This document shows positions 8,570 to 16,057 of a stretch of 54,964 nt of DNA, in pieces. Each line of letters begins with the position of its first letter. Positions within the stretch are counted from its first letter, which is position 1. This DNA comes from Lentihominibacter butyricus. Its GTDB lineage: Bacteria > Bacillota > Clostridia > Peptostreptococcales > Anaerovoracaceae. The position numbers and the translations under genes were made by a program. The stretch spans positions 1 to 54,964 of the forward strand of contig NZ_JAOQJP010000015.1 of assembly GCF_025567305.1 (NCBI RefSeq). Reading direction: 5' to 3'. The notes under the pieces were generated by a model that saw nothing but the letters and a program-made list of their open reading frames with translations, did no database searches and was not told the origin of the DNA.

Positions 8570-10279
8570 TTATAATTCCATATCATATGACCTTTTCTTA
8601 GATCGAACAGGCTGATTTCGTCGCATCTCTTGTTTCCTCTGATATTCAAGTTCCCATGCACGATGGGAGAAAACATCAGGATCTTCCACATTGAGATAAT
8701 CCACCTCATTGGCTGCAATATCACGACGGTGATAGTCGTAATATTTACCGAAAGTACCTTTGAGTTGTTCAATCAGCTTATCCCGGAAATCAGGACGTAT
8801 CTGGATTCTGGTATCCAGTAATTTGGTATATTGTTCTGGCTCAGGACGAAATTTTTCTTCCCGGAAAGCAGTGGCGTCTTTTTCAAGCTGTTTTTTGAGC
8901 GAGGTGTCCTGAGAATCCAGGACATCCAGATTTTTATTCATCTGGTCGTATTTCTTGGATAGATTCATCATATCTTTATCGGTAGTGCATTGTGCCTGGA
9001 AGATTAGCTGCTCTTTCCGTGATTTCAGTTCTTCAATTTCTTCGGTAACAGTGGTAAGCTGTTGATTCAATTTTATATGCTGGATGGGATTCAAAATACT
9101 GGTTTTATCCTTTTGCACATTCAGTTCTTTCCGTTCCGAAACTTTCGCTTTGAGTTTCTTCTTAACAGCATTATATTTATTCAGTATTGGATTAAAATGA
9201 TTCATCCAGTCATGGATCACTTCTTTTTGCATCTCATTGTGGAGCAAATGATATTGTGTAAAAATCATGTGACTTCGGATTGCTTCCAATGTTTCTGCAA
9301 TTATCGGAACAGACTTTTCTACAGCTTCAGCCAGTTTTGCTACATTTGCTTTTAATTCTCGGAGCATTTTGTTATCCGCACGAATCTGTCGGTTGATTTC
9401 ACAGCGGTCTGATATTATGCCTTTCTTTTCCATATTCTGGGCAATGTAGCCTTCATGGATGGTTGGCTGTTCGGTGATTCCCTGATCTGCAAAGCTGCGG
9501 TGATCAATGGTAGCATTTATCTGATTACGTGCAAGCATTTTATTTACGGCATCTGCCCAGTTTGCCCGCCAGATGCAAAGTTGTTCATCACTGTTCCATT
9601 GTTCGGAAATAGGATTCTGTCTGCCATATCGGCTGCTCTTGGGGTGTTTATCAATCCGTTCATATCCTTTTTCCTGTGCAACAGAGGAAGTCAGATATTC
9701 TTTCTTTTTCCCAACTTTATAGCGATATTGCTTTTCCCATCCCTGTTTCTGAGCAGTTTTAAATTCAGAAGCAGTAAATCCTTTTTCTTCCCCATTTTTG
9801 ATACAGAGATATTCTTTTTCTGTTTTATACTGCCATGTTCCATTTTCATTTAGTGGTCGGACAGTAAGAAGAATGTGTGCATGGGGATTGTGCCCATCTG
9901 TATCGTGAATGGCAAAATCAGCACACATCCCCATATCTACAAAATTCTTTTTAATAAAATCCTGAAGAAGAGAAATATTGCTGTCTTTATCCAACTCAAC
10001 AGGGAGTGCGACAACAAATTCTCTTGCAAGTCGGCTGTCTTTGGTCTTTTCGTTTTCTTCCACAGCATTCCAGAGTTGTTCCCGGTCATTCCATTCCAAT
10101 GGAGCCATTGGAGGAAGCATCACCTCCTGATAGATCAGCCCCTGCTTTCTGGTATAGTCATGCTGGATGCCGTCATAATCATTGTACATGCGGCTACAGC
10201 TCATATAAGCAGAAGCAGCAACAGCAGACCGACCGGAACCACGGCTGACGACTTTGGCTTGCATATGATAAATTGCCAT
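8570..10279 (-). CDS. mobL: MobA/MobL-family relaxase (MOBQ type)
   Basis: A 569-residue relaxase. The start at 10279 is chosen because of AAGGAGGTGCCAGAT just upstream; longer in-frame extensions lack a site. It begins MAIYHMQAKVVSRG, with a Tyr in SAYMS (about 26) as the candidate nucleophile and the metal-binding histidines H130, H133 and H135 in DGHNPHAHILL. The C-terminal half is largely coiled-coil. It nicks and carries the transferred strand. The adjacent oriT with a MOBQ-like nic motif fits this family. A group II intron lies just beyond its 3' end, and it converges with the exporter operon. Confidence 0.92.
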   Translation of the reverse strand: MAIYHMQAKVVSRGSGRSAVAASAYMSCSRMYNDYDGIQHDYTRKQGLIYQEVMLPPMAPLEWNDREQLWNAVEENEKTKDSRLAREFVVALPVELDKDSNISLLQDFIKKNFVDMGMCADFAIHDTDGHNPHAHILLTVRPLNENGTWQYKTEKEYLCIKNGEEKGFTASEFKTAQKQGWEKQYRYKVGKKKEYLTSSVAQEKGYERIDKHPKSSRYGRQNPISEQWNSDEQLCIWRANWADAVNKMLARNQINATIDHRSFADQGITEQPTIHEGYIAQNMEKKGIISDRCEINRQIRADNKMLRELKANVAKLAEAVEKSVPIIAETLEAIRSHMIFTQYHLLHNEMQKEVIHDWMNHFNPILNKYNAVKKKLKAKVSERKELNVQKDKTSILNPIQHIKLNQQLTTVTEEIEELKSRKEQLIFQAQCTTDKDMMNLSKKYDQMNKNLDVLDSQDTSLKKQLEKDATAFREEKFRPEPEQYTKLLDTRIQIRPDFRDKLIEQLKGTFGKYYDYHRRDIAANEVDYLNVEDPDVFSHRAWELEYQRKQEMRRNQPVRSKKRSYDMEL

Positions 10280-10357
10280 ATCTGGCACCTCCTTTCGATG
10301 TTGCCTGCAACAGCGGATAAAGCCCTCGGCAGAGCGCACGAGCCCCGAAGGGGATAC

Positions 10358-10395
10358 CACTGCCTGATTTATCAGGTGGTGAGTAAGTGCGCCCT
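10358..10395. other. oriT of the outer element
   Basis: An inverted repeat, CACTGCCTGAT (10358-10368) and ATCAGGTGGTG (10371-10381), with one mismatch between the arms, is followed by TAAGTGCGCCCT (10384-10395). That matches the nic region known for MOBQ relaxases of the RSF1010/pIP501 kind. It lies 79 nt upstream of the mobL start, where such oriTs usually sit. A second GC-rich IR (around CCCCGAAGGGG) lies just before it. Confidence 0.75.
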
Positions 10396-10416
10396 TCGGG
10401 AGTAGAACTTGTGCGT

Positions 10417-10638
10417 TTACATTCCCCGTAGCCGGATCATCAGCTCCCGTTTCAGGGAATCTAAATCCATTTCTTTAATATGGGGAACAATACTTTCCAG
10501 AATGGCTCCTTCCTGGACTAATCGGTGTGTTCTGGCATCACGTTCTTTTTTGCGATTTCTTGCTTCGGCTTCTTCCTGGCGGTGTCTTGCCTGTAAAAGT
10601 GCTTTTTCTTCCGGTGTCATGATTCTTTTATCTGCCAT
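10417..10638 (-). CDS. DUF3847 family protein
   Basis: A 73-residue, highly charged protein (MADKRIMTPEEKALLQARHR...) recognised as DUF3847, a family found beside MobL relaxases. It is nearly all helix with many Glu/Arg and no Cys. The start at 10638 is fixed by the same leader as mobL: 21 identical bases cover the SD, spacer and start codon. It lies on the other side of oriT from mobL and is transcribed toward it, so an accessory relaxosome role is plausible but unproven. Confidence 0.8.
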   Translation of the reverse strand: MADKRIMTPEEKALLQARHRQEEAEARNRKKERDARTHRLVQEGAILESIVPHIKEMDLDSLKRELMIRLRGM

Positions 10639-10718
10639 ATCTGGCACCTCCTTTTTATGCCCGTATCCGGGCAGTTTTGGTTTTAAAATCTTTTGGTTTG
10701 GTACTATGGTTTTAGATA

Positions 10719-10776
10719 ACTGACAGTGGCATATTTCTGGTAATAAATGAGGAAAGAAAGTAGTACCACTGTCAGT
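10719..10776. repeat. Long-range perfect inverted repeat between dnaC-like gene and DUF3847
   Basis: ACTGACAGTGG (10719-10729) and CCACTGTCAGT (10766-10776) form an 11-bp perfect inverted repeat with a 36-nt spacer. A competing pairing exists: GGTACTA (10700-10706) with TAGTACC (10761-10767), which overlaps the right arm. The 10648-10834 gap otherwise holds no gene. Candidates are an operator, an attenuator or a replication signal. Confidence 0.6.
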
Positions 10777-10834
10777 GAAAAGTAATCATTGTGTTATACT
10801 TCTTCGAGTCAATTCTGGTTCGGAGCATGATTGT

Positions 10835-11665
10835 TCAACAGGATTTTTTTGCCTGTTTTAAATTAGCTGTTGCATTGTCCTGACGAATATTCCGGTTATT
10901 GATACGGACAGGAATACATCTCTCCAGAATACGGTCATAAATTCGTTTGTGTGCGATATCAGCGGCGTTATTCAGCTCGGATAAAGTGAGATTGGTCGTT
11001 ATGATCAGAGGCTTTTTACTGCGGTAACGACTGTCGATCACATTGAATACCTGTTCCAGTGCAAAGTCAGAGTTCCGCTCAATTCCGAGATCATCAATAA
11101 TCAGAAGACTGTAGCGGTTTAAGCTGTTGATGAACTGGTTTCTGTCTTCAAAATGCATTCCGGTAAGGGTATTCAGAATCCGGGAAAAGTTGGTCATCAG
11201 TACAGGAACGCCTTTTTCCAGAAGGGCATTGGCAATGCAGCCTGCAAAAAAAGATTTTCCAGTACCGACATCACCCCAGATGAGAAGTCCGGAAGCGTTT
11301 GCTTTCATCTCTTCCCAGTTGCTTACATAATTGTGTGCCAGTTTTATTTCCGGATTGATGCCGTTATCCCTGGCAAAAGTGTAGTCATAGAGTGCTTTGT
11401 CCTGTAAGCCGCTGGTTTTAAGATGCTCTATTTCCATTTGTTTTTCATGAAGTTTTCTCTGGGCCTCTTCCTGCTCAAAGATTTCCTGCTGGCATTTACA
11501 GCGGATGGAAGGAATAAGAACCTTTCCCTGTAATTCATGCCGGCATTGTCTTGGCGTATTGCATTTGGAACAGTAGATCAGGTGGTCTGTTTCGTTAAAA
11601 TATTCATCAGGCTGAAGTTCTCTGTTTGGTGTTATAGCATTTTCTTTTTCTGTAAATCTTGTCAT
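10835..11665 (-). CDS. DnaC/IstB-like AAA+ ATPase, probable helicase loader
   Basis: A 276-residue protein with an N-terminal Cys cluster (CSKC...CRH...CKCQ, about 32-58) typical of phage and plasmid DnaC-like loaders. It also has Walker A GDVGTGKS (about 130-137), Walker B LLIIDDLGIE and a TTNL sensor segment. Its start overlaps the repA stop (ATGA at 11662-11665), so the two are coupled. Likely role: loading the host DnaB helicase at the element's replication origin. Alternative: an IstB-type transposition ATPase, less likely without an IstA partner. Confidence 0.88.
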   Translation of the reverse strand: MTRFTEKENAITPNRELQPDEYFNETDHLIYCSKCNTPRQCRHELQGKVLIPSIRCKCQQEIFEQEEAQRKLHEKQMEIEHLKTSGLQDKALYDYTFARDNGINPEIKLAHNYVSNWEEMKANASGLLIWGDVGTGKSFFAGCIANALLEKGVPVLMTNFSRILNTLTGMHFEDRNQFINSLNRYSLLIIDDLGIERNSDFALEQVFNVIDSRYRSKKPLIITTNLTLSELNNAADIAHKRIYDRILERCIPVRINNRNIRQDNATANLKQAKKSC

Positions 11666-12378
11666 AGTGTTTCGTATTCCTCACTTTCGTAATTCCTTTG
11701 CCGGGAAGCAGGATGATCCTGTCTTGCCCAACTGATGATGGTAGCTGCATGGTTCTGATATTGCTTTCCGGTAGAAGCCATATAACCGGATAAGCGTTCA
11801 ATATAATCCTGCCAGTCAGGGATTGTCTGCCGGATATCTTCAAGCTCTTTTTCTGACAGAAAAACATTTTGAAATTTTCCATAGGGTGAGAGTGGATCCT
11901 TACTCCCTCTTTTTTCTAAATTGTTCTTTTTTATCTCTTTCTTATTACCAGACAGTTTTCTGTCTGTATCAGGGAAAGAATCCTGTCTGTCAATAGGACA
12001 GTTTTCTGTCTGTCTTAGGGAAAGAAATCTGTCTGTATAGTGGATGGTTTCTTTTGGGAGTTTTACATAAATCCGATTAGGCTGTCCGGGTCTCTGCCGT
12101 TTTCGGAAGATAAGCTCCTGTTTTTCCAGTACTGCCAGAGCAGTTTTAACAGTCATCTGGCTTTTGTGGAGAACTTCTGCCAGTGCTTCAATCGTAAAGT
12201 AAATGAACACATGACCATCTGTATCTGACCAGCCCTCATTTTTCTGGGAAAGCCTTGCCCGGTCGAGCAGGATAATATAAAGCATTTTGGCAGTTTCGTT
12301 TATTTCCATGTCCAGAAGGAAACGGGGAAACATCATATAAGATGGCAGGTTGGTGTCTGCTGTCAGAAAGTCAGTCAT
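11662..12378 (-). CDS. repA: Replication initiator protein A (RepA, N-terminal winged helix)
   Basis: A 238-residue protein opening MTDFLTADTNLPSYMMFPRFLL, which resembles the RepA_N-type initiator domain, with a wHTH about residues 15-110. The start at 12378 follows GGAGGTG; the in-frame ATG further upstream lacks a site. The middle is a low-complexity, Asp/Arg/Ser-rich stretch encoded by a tandem DNA repeat (11951-12042), and the C-terminal part is compact and helical. Coupled to the DnaC-like gene. Replication of integrated elements as circles is known for this gene pair in other ICEs and would help maintenance after excision. Confidence 0.85.
   Translation of the reverse strand: MTDFLTADTNLPSYMMFPRFLLDMEINETAKMLYIILLDRARLSQKNEGWSDTDGHVFIYFTIEALAEVLHKSQMTVKTALAVLEKQELIFRKRQRPGQPNRIYVKLPKETIHYTDRFLSLRQTENCPIDRQDSFPDTDRKLSGNKKEIKKNNLEKRGSKDPLSPYGKFQNVFLSEKELEDIRQTIPDWQDYIERLSGYMASTGKQYQNHAATIISWARQDHPASRQRNYESEEYETL
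11951..12042. repeat. 46-bp tandem repeat inside repA, possible iteron origin
   Basis: Two consecutive 46-bp units start at 11951 and 11997. Each begins with the small palindrome GACAG-TTTT-CTGTC, continues GGGAAAGAA and ends with a further CTGTCTGT. The period is not a multiple of three, so the two copies are read in different frames, and the DNA rather than the peptide appears to be conserved. Confidence 0.7.
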
Positions 12379-12402
12379 GTGTTCACCTCCAATCAAAAGG
12401 GT

Positions 12403-12786
12403 TTATTCTCCAAGAAAATCCCAGTCTACATCACTATCTGGCTGTGAATTTTCAGGTGCTGGAAAGGACGCCCTGATTTGGGGCTCCCTTTGCACCATGC
12501 CTGCAGTCAGTCCAGAAAGAAAAAGTGGCAATGCCTGTTTCAGACTGTTTTCCACTGCATCTACAATCTGTTTCACAAAAAGTTCTTCCCGTTCTCTTGT
12601 TTCCAGATAAGGATCAGCCTGTGTGCGATAGTAGCGGTCAAAATAATCTACCAGTGCAAGAGAGATTACCTGACTGTAAGATTTAAAATCCTGCCTGTCC
12701 ATCGTCTGTAAATATTCCCAGGCTCTCCGCTGCTGTTCTTTGTCCAGATTAAAGCGCAGGTTTGTGTTGCGGATATTGTTCTGCAT
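12403..12786 (-). CDS. Probable ParR-like partition adaptor
   Basis: A 127-residue protein beginning MQNNIRNTNLRFNLDKEQQRRAWEYLQ, a pattern like the N-terminal DNA-binding part of ParR/plasmid segregation proteins, with an acidic C-terminus (DSDVDWDFLGE). It is encoded 3 nt after the ParM-like gene, the standard parM-parR order, and directly before repA. Inferred role: binds a centromere and caps the ParM filament. There is no strong sequence signature, so the call leans on context. Confidence 0.65.
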   Translation of the reverse strand: MQNNIRNTNLRFNLDKEQQRRAWEYLQTMDRQDFKSYSQVISLALVDYFDRYYRTQADPYLETREREELFVKQIVDAVENSLKQALPLFLSGLTAGMVQREPQIRASFPAPENSQPDSDVDWDFLGE

Positions 12787-12789
12787 AGT

Positions 12790-13707
12790 TTATCCCCTCC
12801 TTTTCAGGCTCATATAAGCCAGAGATTCGTAACCTTTGGCAGTGGCGCAGATGTCATCAATGATTGTGACTCGTGATTTGTCATACGTTCCGAAGTTACG
12901 GATCAGGCATCCACCGCCGCCAACCACATACAGGCGCATCAGGTCAGGATTGTATTCATATTTGCGGAGCGTGGAAAAAAGTTCTGCCACATACTGTCTG
13001 GCAATAGAACTGATACAATCCAGATATGGTGCTGAAATGTCAGCTGTTCCAAACCGCAGAATCTGTTCTACTGTGGATTCTTCAATTTTCACTCCGAATT
13101 TGTCCAGAACAGCGTTCTTTGCGGCAATCATGCACTGGTTTACACCAAGTTTTTCTGTCCAGCATCGGCTCTCCTGCGCTTTCTTATTGTTGACATACAG
13201 AATGTTCATGGTTCCGTTTCCGATATCTGCAAGGAGATTGGTTCCCTTGAAATTTCCTAGTTGGTTTACGATAGCCGGATACCCCTGTGGGTAAAGGCTG
13301 CATCCCACAAAGCGGAGATGATACTCTTTGCCGTTAAAAAGGTAATGGACTTCTGGATTCTGGAGCAGATAGGAACGAAAAGCTTCTCTTTGATTTCTGA
13401 TCCATGTGAGAGGAAGTCCGGCAGCCAGATGAACATCTGCTTCACGGATGGAAAAGACATTCAGTTCCCTTGCAATAGCCATTAGTGTCAGAAGATAATA
13501 TTCTTCGTCCATAGCTTTATCCGGGATAAATTCTTTGTGTCCTTCGCCGATCCGGTAGTAAATGCCGTTGTATTCCAGAATATTCCCGGTGAAGATCGGT
13601 TCAGTTTCATAGGCTTTGATGCCGGTTGGGGTGACGGTGTTTGCTGTTTTCATATTGCCGTAGCCATGATCTACAGCAATGATTTTTGTGTTTCTGAGTT
13701 CTCGCAT
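12790..13707 (-). CDS. parM: ParM/StbA-like actin-family plasmid segregation protein
   Basis: A 305-residue actin-fold ATPase. It shows phosphate-1 motif VDHGYGNMKT near the N-terminus, phosphate-2 motif LADIGNGTMN (about 160-170) and the adenosine motif VVGGGGCL near residue 265. The start at 13707 sits behind GGAGG with an 8-nt spacer; the longer frame has no site. It forms filaments that push replicated copies apart. It heads a parM-parR-repA-dnaC block on the minus strand. A nested inverted repeat just upstream could be its centromere/operator. Confidence 0.88.
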   Translation of the reverse strand: MRELRNTKIIAVDHGYGNMKTANTVTPTGIKAYETEPIFTGNILEYNGIYYRIGEGHKEFIPDKAMDEEYYLLTLMAIARELNVFSIREADVHLAAGLPLTWIRNQREAFRSYLLQNPEVHYLFNGKEYHLRFVGCSLYPQGYPAIVNQLGNFKGTNLLADIGNGTMNILYVNNKKAQESRCWTEKLGVNQCMIAAKNAVLDKFGVKIEESTVEQILRFGTADISAPYLDCISSIARQYVAELFSTLRKYEYNPDLMRLYVVGGGGCLIRNFGTYDKSRVTIIDDICATAKGYESLAYMSLKRRG

Positions 13708-13715
13708 AAAAAATA

Positions 13716-13799
13716 CCTCCGTTTTCGTATTGATTGATTCAGCAGGTCGTACCGGTGTGGTACTGCTCTGCTGTGGGATAAGCATACGAAAATCGGAGG
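13716..13799. promoter_or_regulatory. Nested inverted repeats upstream of parM, candidate centromere/operator
   Basis: Outer arms CCTCCGTTTTCGTAT (13716-13730) and ATACGAAAATCGGAGG (13784-13799) are complementary apart from one extra base. Inside them are CAGCAG/CTGCTG (13740-13745, 13768-13773) and GTACC/GGTAC (13749-13753, 13759-13763). The left arm contains the parM ribosome binding site. An RNA form could hide that site, and a DNA form could be a parC. The rest of the gap to 13948 is A/T-rich and presumably holds the divergent promoters. Confidence 0.6.
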
Positions 13800-13948
13800 A
13801 AAAAGGCATTGAGGGGAAATTGAGCTGGAATTGAGAAAAAATAAACTTTTTATTGATAAATAAGTTTAGATACTAACTCTTTTGTCATTTTGGTTGTTAA
13901 TTATATTAAAAGTAGAAATATTTTGATAATGAAAGTGTGGGAGAGAAA

Positions 13949-14674
13949 ATGAACAAAAGAAGATACAGCAATCGTAGAAGAAAGAATATTTTACGAGTAT
14001 TCATTCTTTTAATGACTATCATAATAACCGTTGTAATGTGGAGAACAATAAAAATCGATGTGCAGGTTGGAGAATTAACATTACCGAAAATTTTGCAGTC
14101 AGAAAAGTCCTTTGCAGACACTTCGGGTGAATGGAATCTTATTTTGGTCGATCGAAATCATTATATTCCAAATAATTATCAAGTAGAATTGACAGAATTA
14201 TCGAATGGTAAAAAAGTAGATTCACGGATTTATCCAGAATTACAACAAATGTTTAATGATGCAAGAGCTGAGGGGCTGGCACTGTTTGTTAGAGAAGGAT
14301 ATCGAACAACAGAAGAACAACAAAAAATTATGGACGAGAAAATCAATGAATATGAAAAACAAGGATATTCTGCGAAAGAAGCAAAAAAAAGAGCCGAGAA
14401 ATATGTTGCAATTCCCGATACAAGCGAACACCAATTAGGACTGAGTGTTGATATTAATGCGGATACCGACAAATGTTCTTCTGAAAAAGTATATCAATGG
14501 TTAGACGAAAATGCATATAAATATGGGTTTGTAAAACGTTACCCGGAAGATAAAACGGATATAACAGGAATTAGTAATGAACCATGGCATTACCGTTATG
14601 TTGGAACGACTGTCGCTAAAATAATGAAAGAAGAAAATTTATGTTTGGAAGAATATTTAGAAAAATATAAATAA
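13949..14674 (+). CDS. VanY-like D-Ala-D-Ala carboxypeptidase (peptidase M15B)
   Basis: A 241-residue membrane-anchored peptidase: a basic N-terminus, one membrane segment (about residues 17-34) and an extracytoplasmic M15 domain. The zinc motifs SEHQLGLSVDI (His and Asp) and EPWHYRY (His) are intact, as is the substrate-side segment FVREGYRTTEEQ. It trims the terminal D-Ala of peptidoglycan precursors outside the membrane; VanY proteins lower binding of glycopeptides. The start at 13949 follows GGGAGAG. No vanH/A/X-type ligase genes are present, so it alone is not expected to give vancomycin resistance. It is followed by a short hairpin and the ECF sigma operon. Confidence 0.87.
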   Translation: MNKRRYSNRRRKNILRVFILLMTIIITVVMWRTIKIDVQVGELTLPKILQSEKSFADTSGEWNLILVDRNHYIPNNYQVELTELSNGKKVDSRIYPELQQMFNDARAEGLALFVREGYRTTEEQQKIMDEKINEYEKQGYSAKEAKKRAEKYVAIPDTSEHQLGLSVDINADTDKCSSEKVYQWLDENAYKYGFVKRYPEDKTDITGISNEPWHYRYVGTTVAKIMKEENLCLEEYLEKYK

Positions 14675-14686
14675 AAACAAAAGAAA

Positions 14687-14713
14687 ATCCTAACTTTTTT
14701 TATAGTAGGATTG
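14687..14713 (+). terminator. Weak terminator/attenuator after the carboxypeptidase gene
   Basis: AATCCTA and TAGGATT pair across a T-rich loop, followed by GTTATATT. The stem is short and A/T-rich, so some read-through into the sigma factor gene is likely. Confidence 0.45.
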
Positions 14714-14745
14714 TTATATTATTTAGAAAACAGAGGGAGGCAAAT

Positions 14746-15291
14746 TTGCGAATGGAATACAAAACTGATTCTTTGTTAGTACATCTAGCAAGAGCAGGAG
14801 ATGAAGATGCGTGTGAAAAACTGGTCAAAAAATATTACTCAAGTATATATCAATATTGTTTGCTACATATCAATGATCCCTATGAGGCAGAGGATTTGAC
14901 ACAAGAAGTGTTTACACGTTTCTTTTCCAATTTATATAGATATAAAGAATATGGAAAAGTTAAGAATTATCTTTATACAATTGCCGGAAATACCGTTAAA
15001 AATTATTACAAAAAGAAAAAAGATATTCCATCAGAGGAACTGCTAAAATCAGAGGACTGTAGTAAAAATCATGTAGAAGAGCTAGGAGTCCGATTAACTA
15101 TTGAACAGGCAGTGAGAAAGTTACCGGAAGAAATTAGAGAAACGGCAGTTTTATATTTTTTTCAGGAATTGAAGCAAAGAGAAATTGCAGAATTACTTCA
15201 TATCAAACTTTCTCTTGTAAAATATCGAATCGGAAGAGCAAAAGAACTTTTAATGAAAGAGTTGGAGGTGAAAAAAGATGAAGAATTATAA
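14746..15291 (+). CDS. ECF-type RNA polymerase sigma factor
   Basis: A 181-residue sigma factor. Region 2 holds DPYEAEDLTQEVFTRFF (about 45-61), and region 4 holds LPEEIRETAVLYFFQELKQREIAELL with its helix-turn-helix. A TTG start at 14746 lies 5 nt after GAGGGAGG; an ATG two codons later is the alternative. Its 3' end overlaps the next gene (15278), a membrane protein that probably acts as its anti-sigma factor, followed by ABC genes. By analogy with similar operons it should respond to envelope stress and drive the transporter. Confidence 0.88.
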   Translation: MRMEYKTDSLLVHLARAGDEDACEKLVKKYYSSIYQYCLLHINDPYEAEDLTQEVFTRFFSNLYRYKEYGKVKNYLYTIAGNTVKNYYKKKKDIPSEELLKSEDCSKNHVEELGVRLTIEQAVRKLPEEIRETAVLYFFQELKQREIAELLHIKLSLVKYRIGRAKELLMKELEVKKDEEL

Positions 15292-16057
15292 GCAACAAAT
15301 AAAGGAATATAAAGAGGAGATTGAAGAAAAGTATGTAAGGGCTGAAGCAGAGAACAAAACAGTAAAAGCATGTCAGAATATTTTGTCAGAGTCGGTTTTA
15401 TCGAAACAATCGCATAGAACATCTTATTTTGAATTTTTGTATGAGCAGACAAAATTCATAAAAAAAAGATGGTGGATTTTACAAGGTTGTGTTCTTATGT
15501 GTCTATGGATATGGTTGAGTAATTATACGTCAGACATAAAAGATATGATGAGGATTATGGGAATATCTGCCACAATATTTGTGGTTCTGATTATCCCGGA
15601 AATTTGGAAAAACAGAAGAAATGGTGCGATTGAGATTGAGCAGGCGTCTTATTACACACTGCGTCAGATTTGTACAGCAAGAATGTTAATGTTTGGAGTA
15701 GTGGATCTGGTGATCGTTATGGTGTTTTTGGCAATTGCATATCAAACAACAATACTCTCGTTAAGTGATTTGGTGGTTAATTTTTTGCTTCCGGTAAATG
15801 TTTCATGTTGTATATGTTTTCGTGTATTGTACAGCAGATGGGAAAAATCAGAATATATAGCAGTGCTTTCCTGTCTGGTATGGGTTGGTTTATGGATGAT
15901 GATTGTTGCAAATGATGTTATTTATCAGAAAATTGTAACTCCGGTATGGGTGGCTATGCTGATATTGACTTTTGTATATTTTGTTTTTTGTGTTCAGAAG
16001 TCATTAGTATTTGATGAAAAAATTTTGGAGGATTACACGTATGAAATTAGAATTTAA
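15278..16057 (+). CDS. Membrane protein, probable anti-sigma partner
   Basis: A 259-residue protein with a charged cytoplasmic N-terminus (about residues 1-65, partly coiled-coil: KQQIKEYKEEIEEKY) and then about six hydrophobic segments between residues 68 and 245. The 14-nt overlap with the sigma gene implies coupled translation, as for sigma/anti-sigma pairs. No zinc-finger anti-sigma motif is seen. Alternative: an ABC accessory membrane protein, since it also overlaps the ATPase gene. Function is inferred from position only. Confidence 0.6.
   Translation: MKNYKQQIKEYKEEIEEKYVRAEAENKTVKACQNILSESVLSKQSHRTSYFEFLYEQTKFIKKRWWILQGCVLMCLWIWLSNYTSDIKDMMRIMGISATIFVVLIIPEIWKNRRNGAIEIEQASYYTLRQICTARMLMFGVVDLVIVMVFLAIAYQTTILSLSDLVVNFLLPVNVSCCICFRVLYSRWEKSEYIAVLSCLVWVGLWMMIVANDVIYQKIVTPVWVAMLILTFVYFVFCVQKSLVFDEKILEDYTYEIRI

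Noticed and set aside
11951..12042. CRISPR array
   Set aside because: Only two units with no unique spacers and no cas genes; the repeat is tandem and lies in repA. The 15-bp repeats at 46763-46852 and the 29-nt repeats at 54414-54480 fail for the same reasons.
13949..14674. Part of a vancomycin-resistance operon
   Set aside because: Only a VanY-like peptidase is present; no D-lactate/D-serine ligase, VanH, VanX or VanRS genes are found anywhere in the window.
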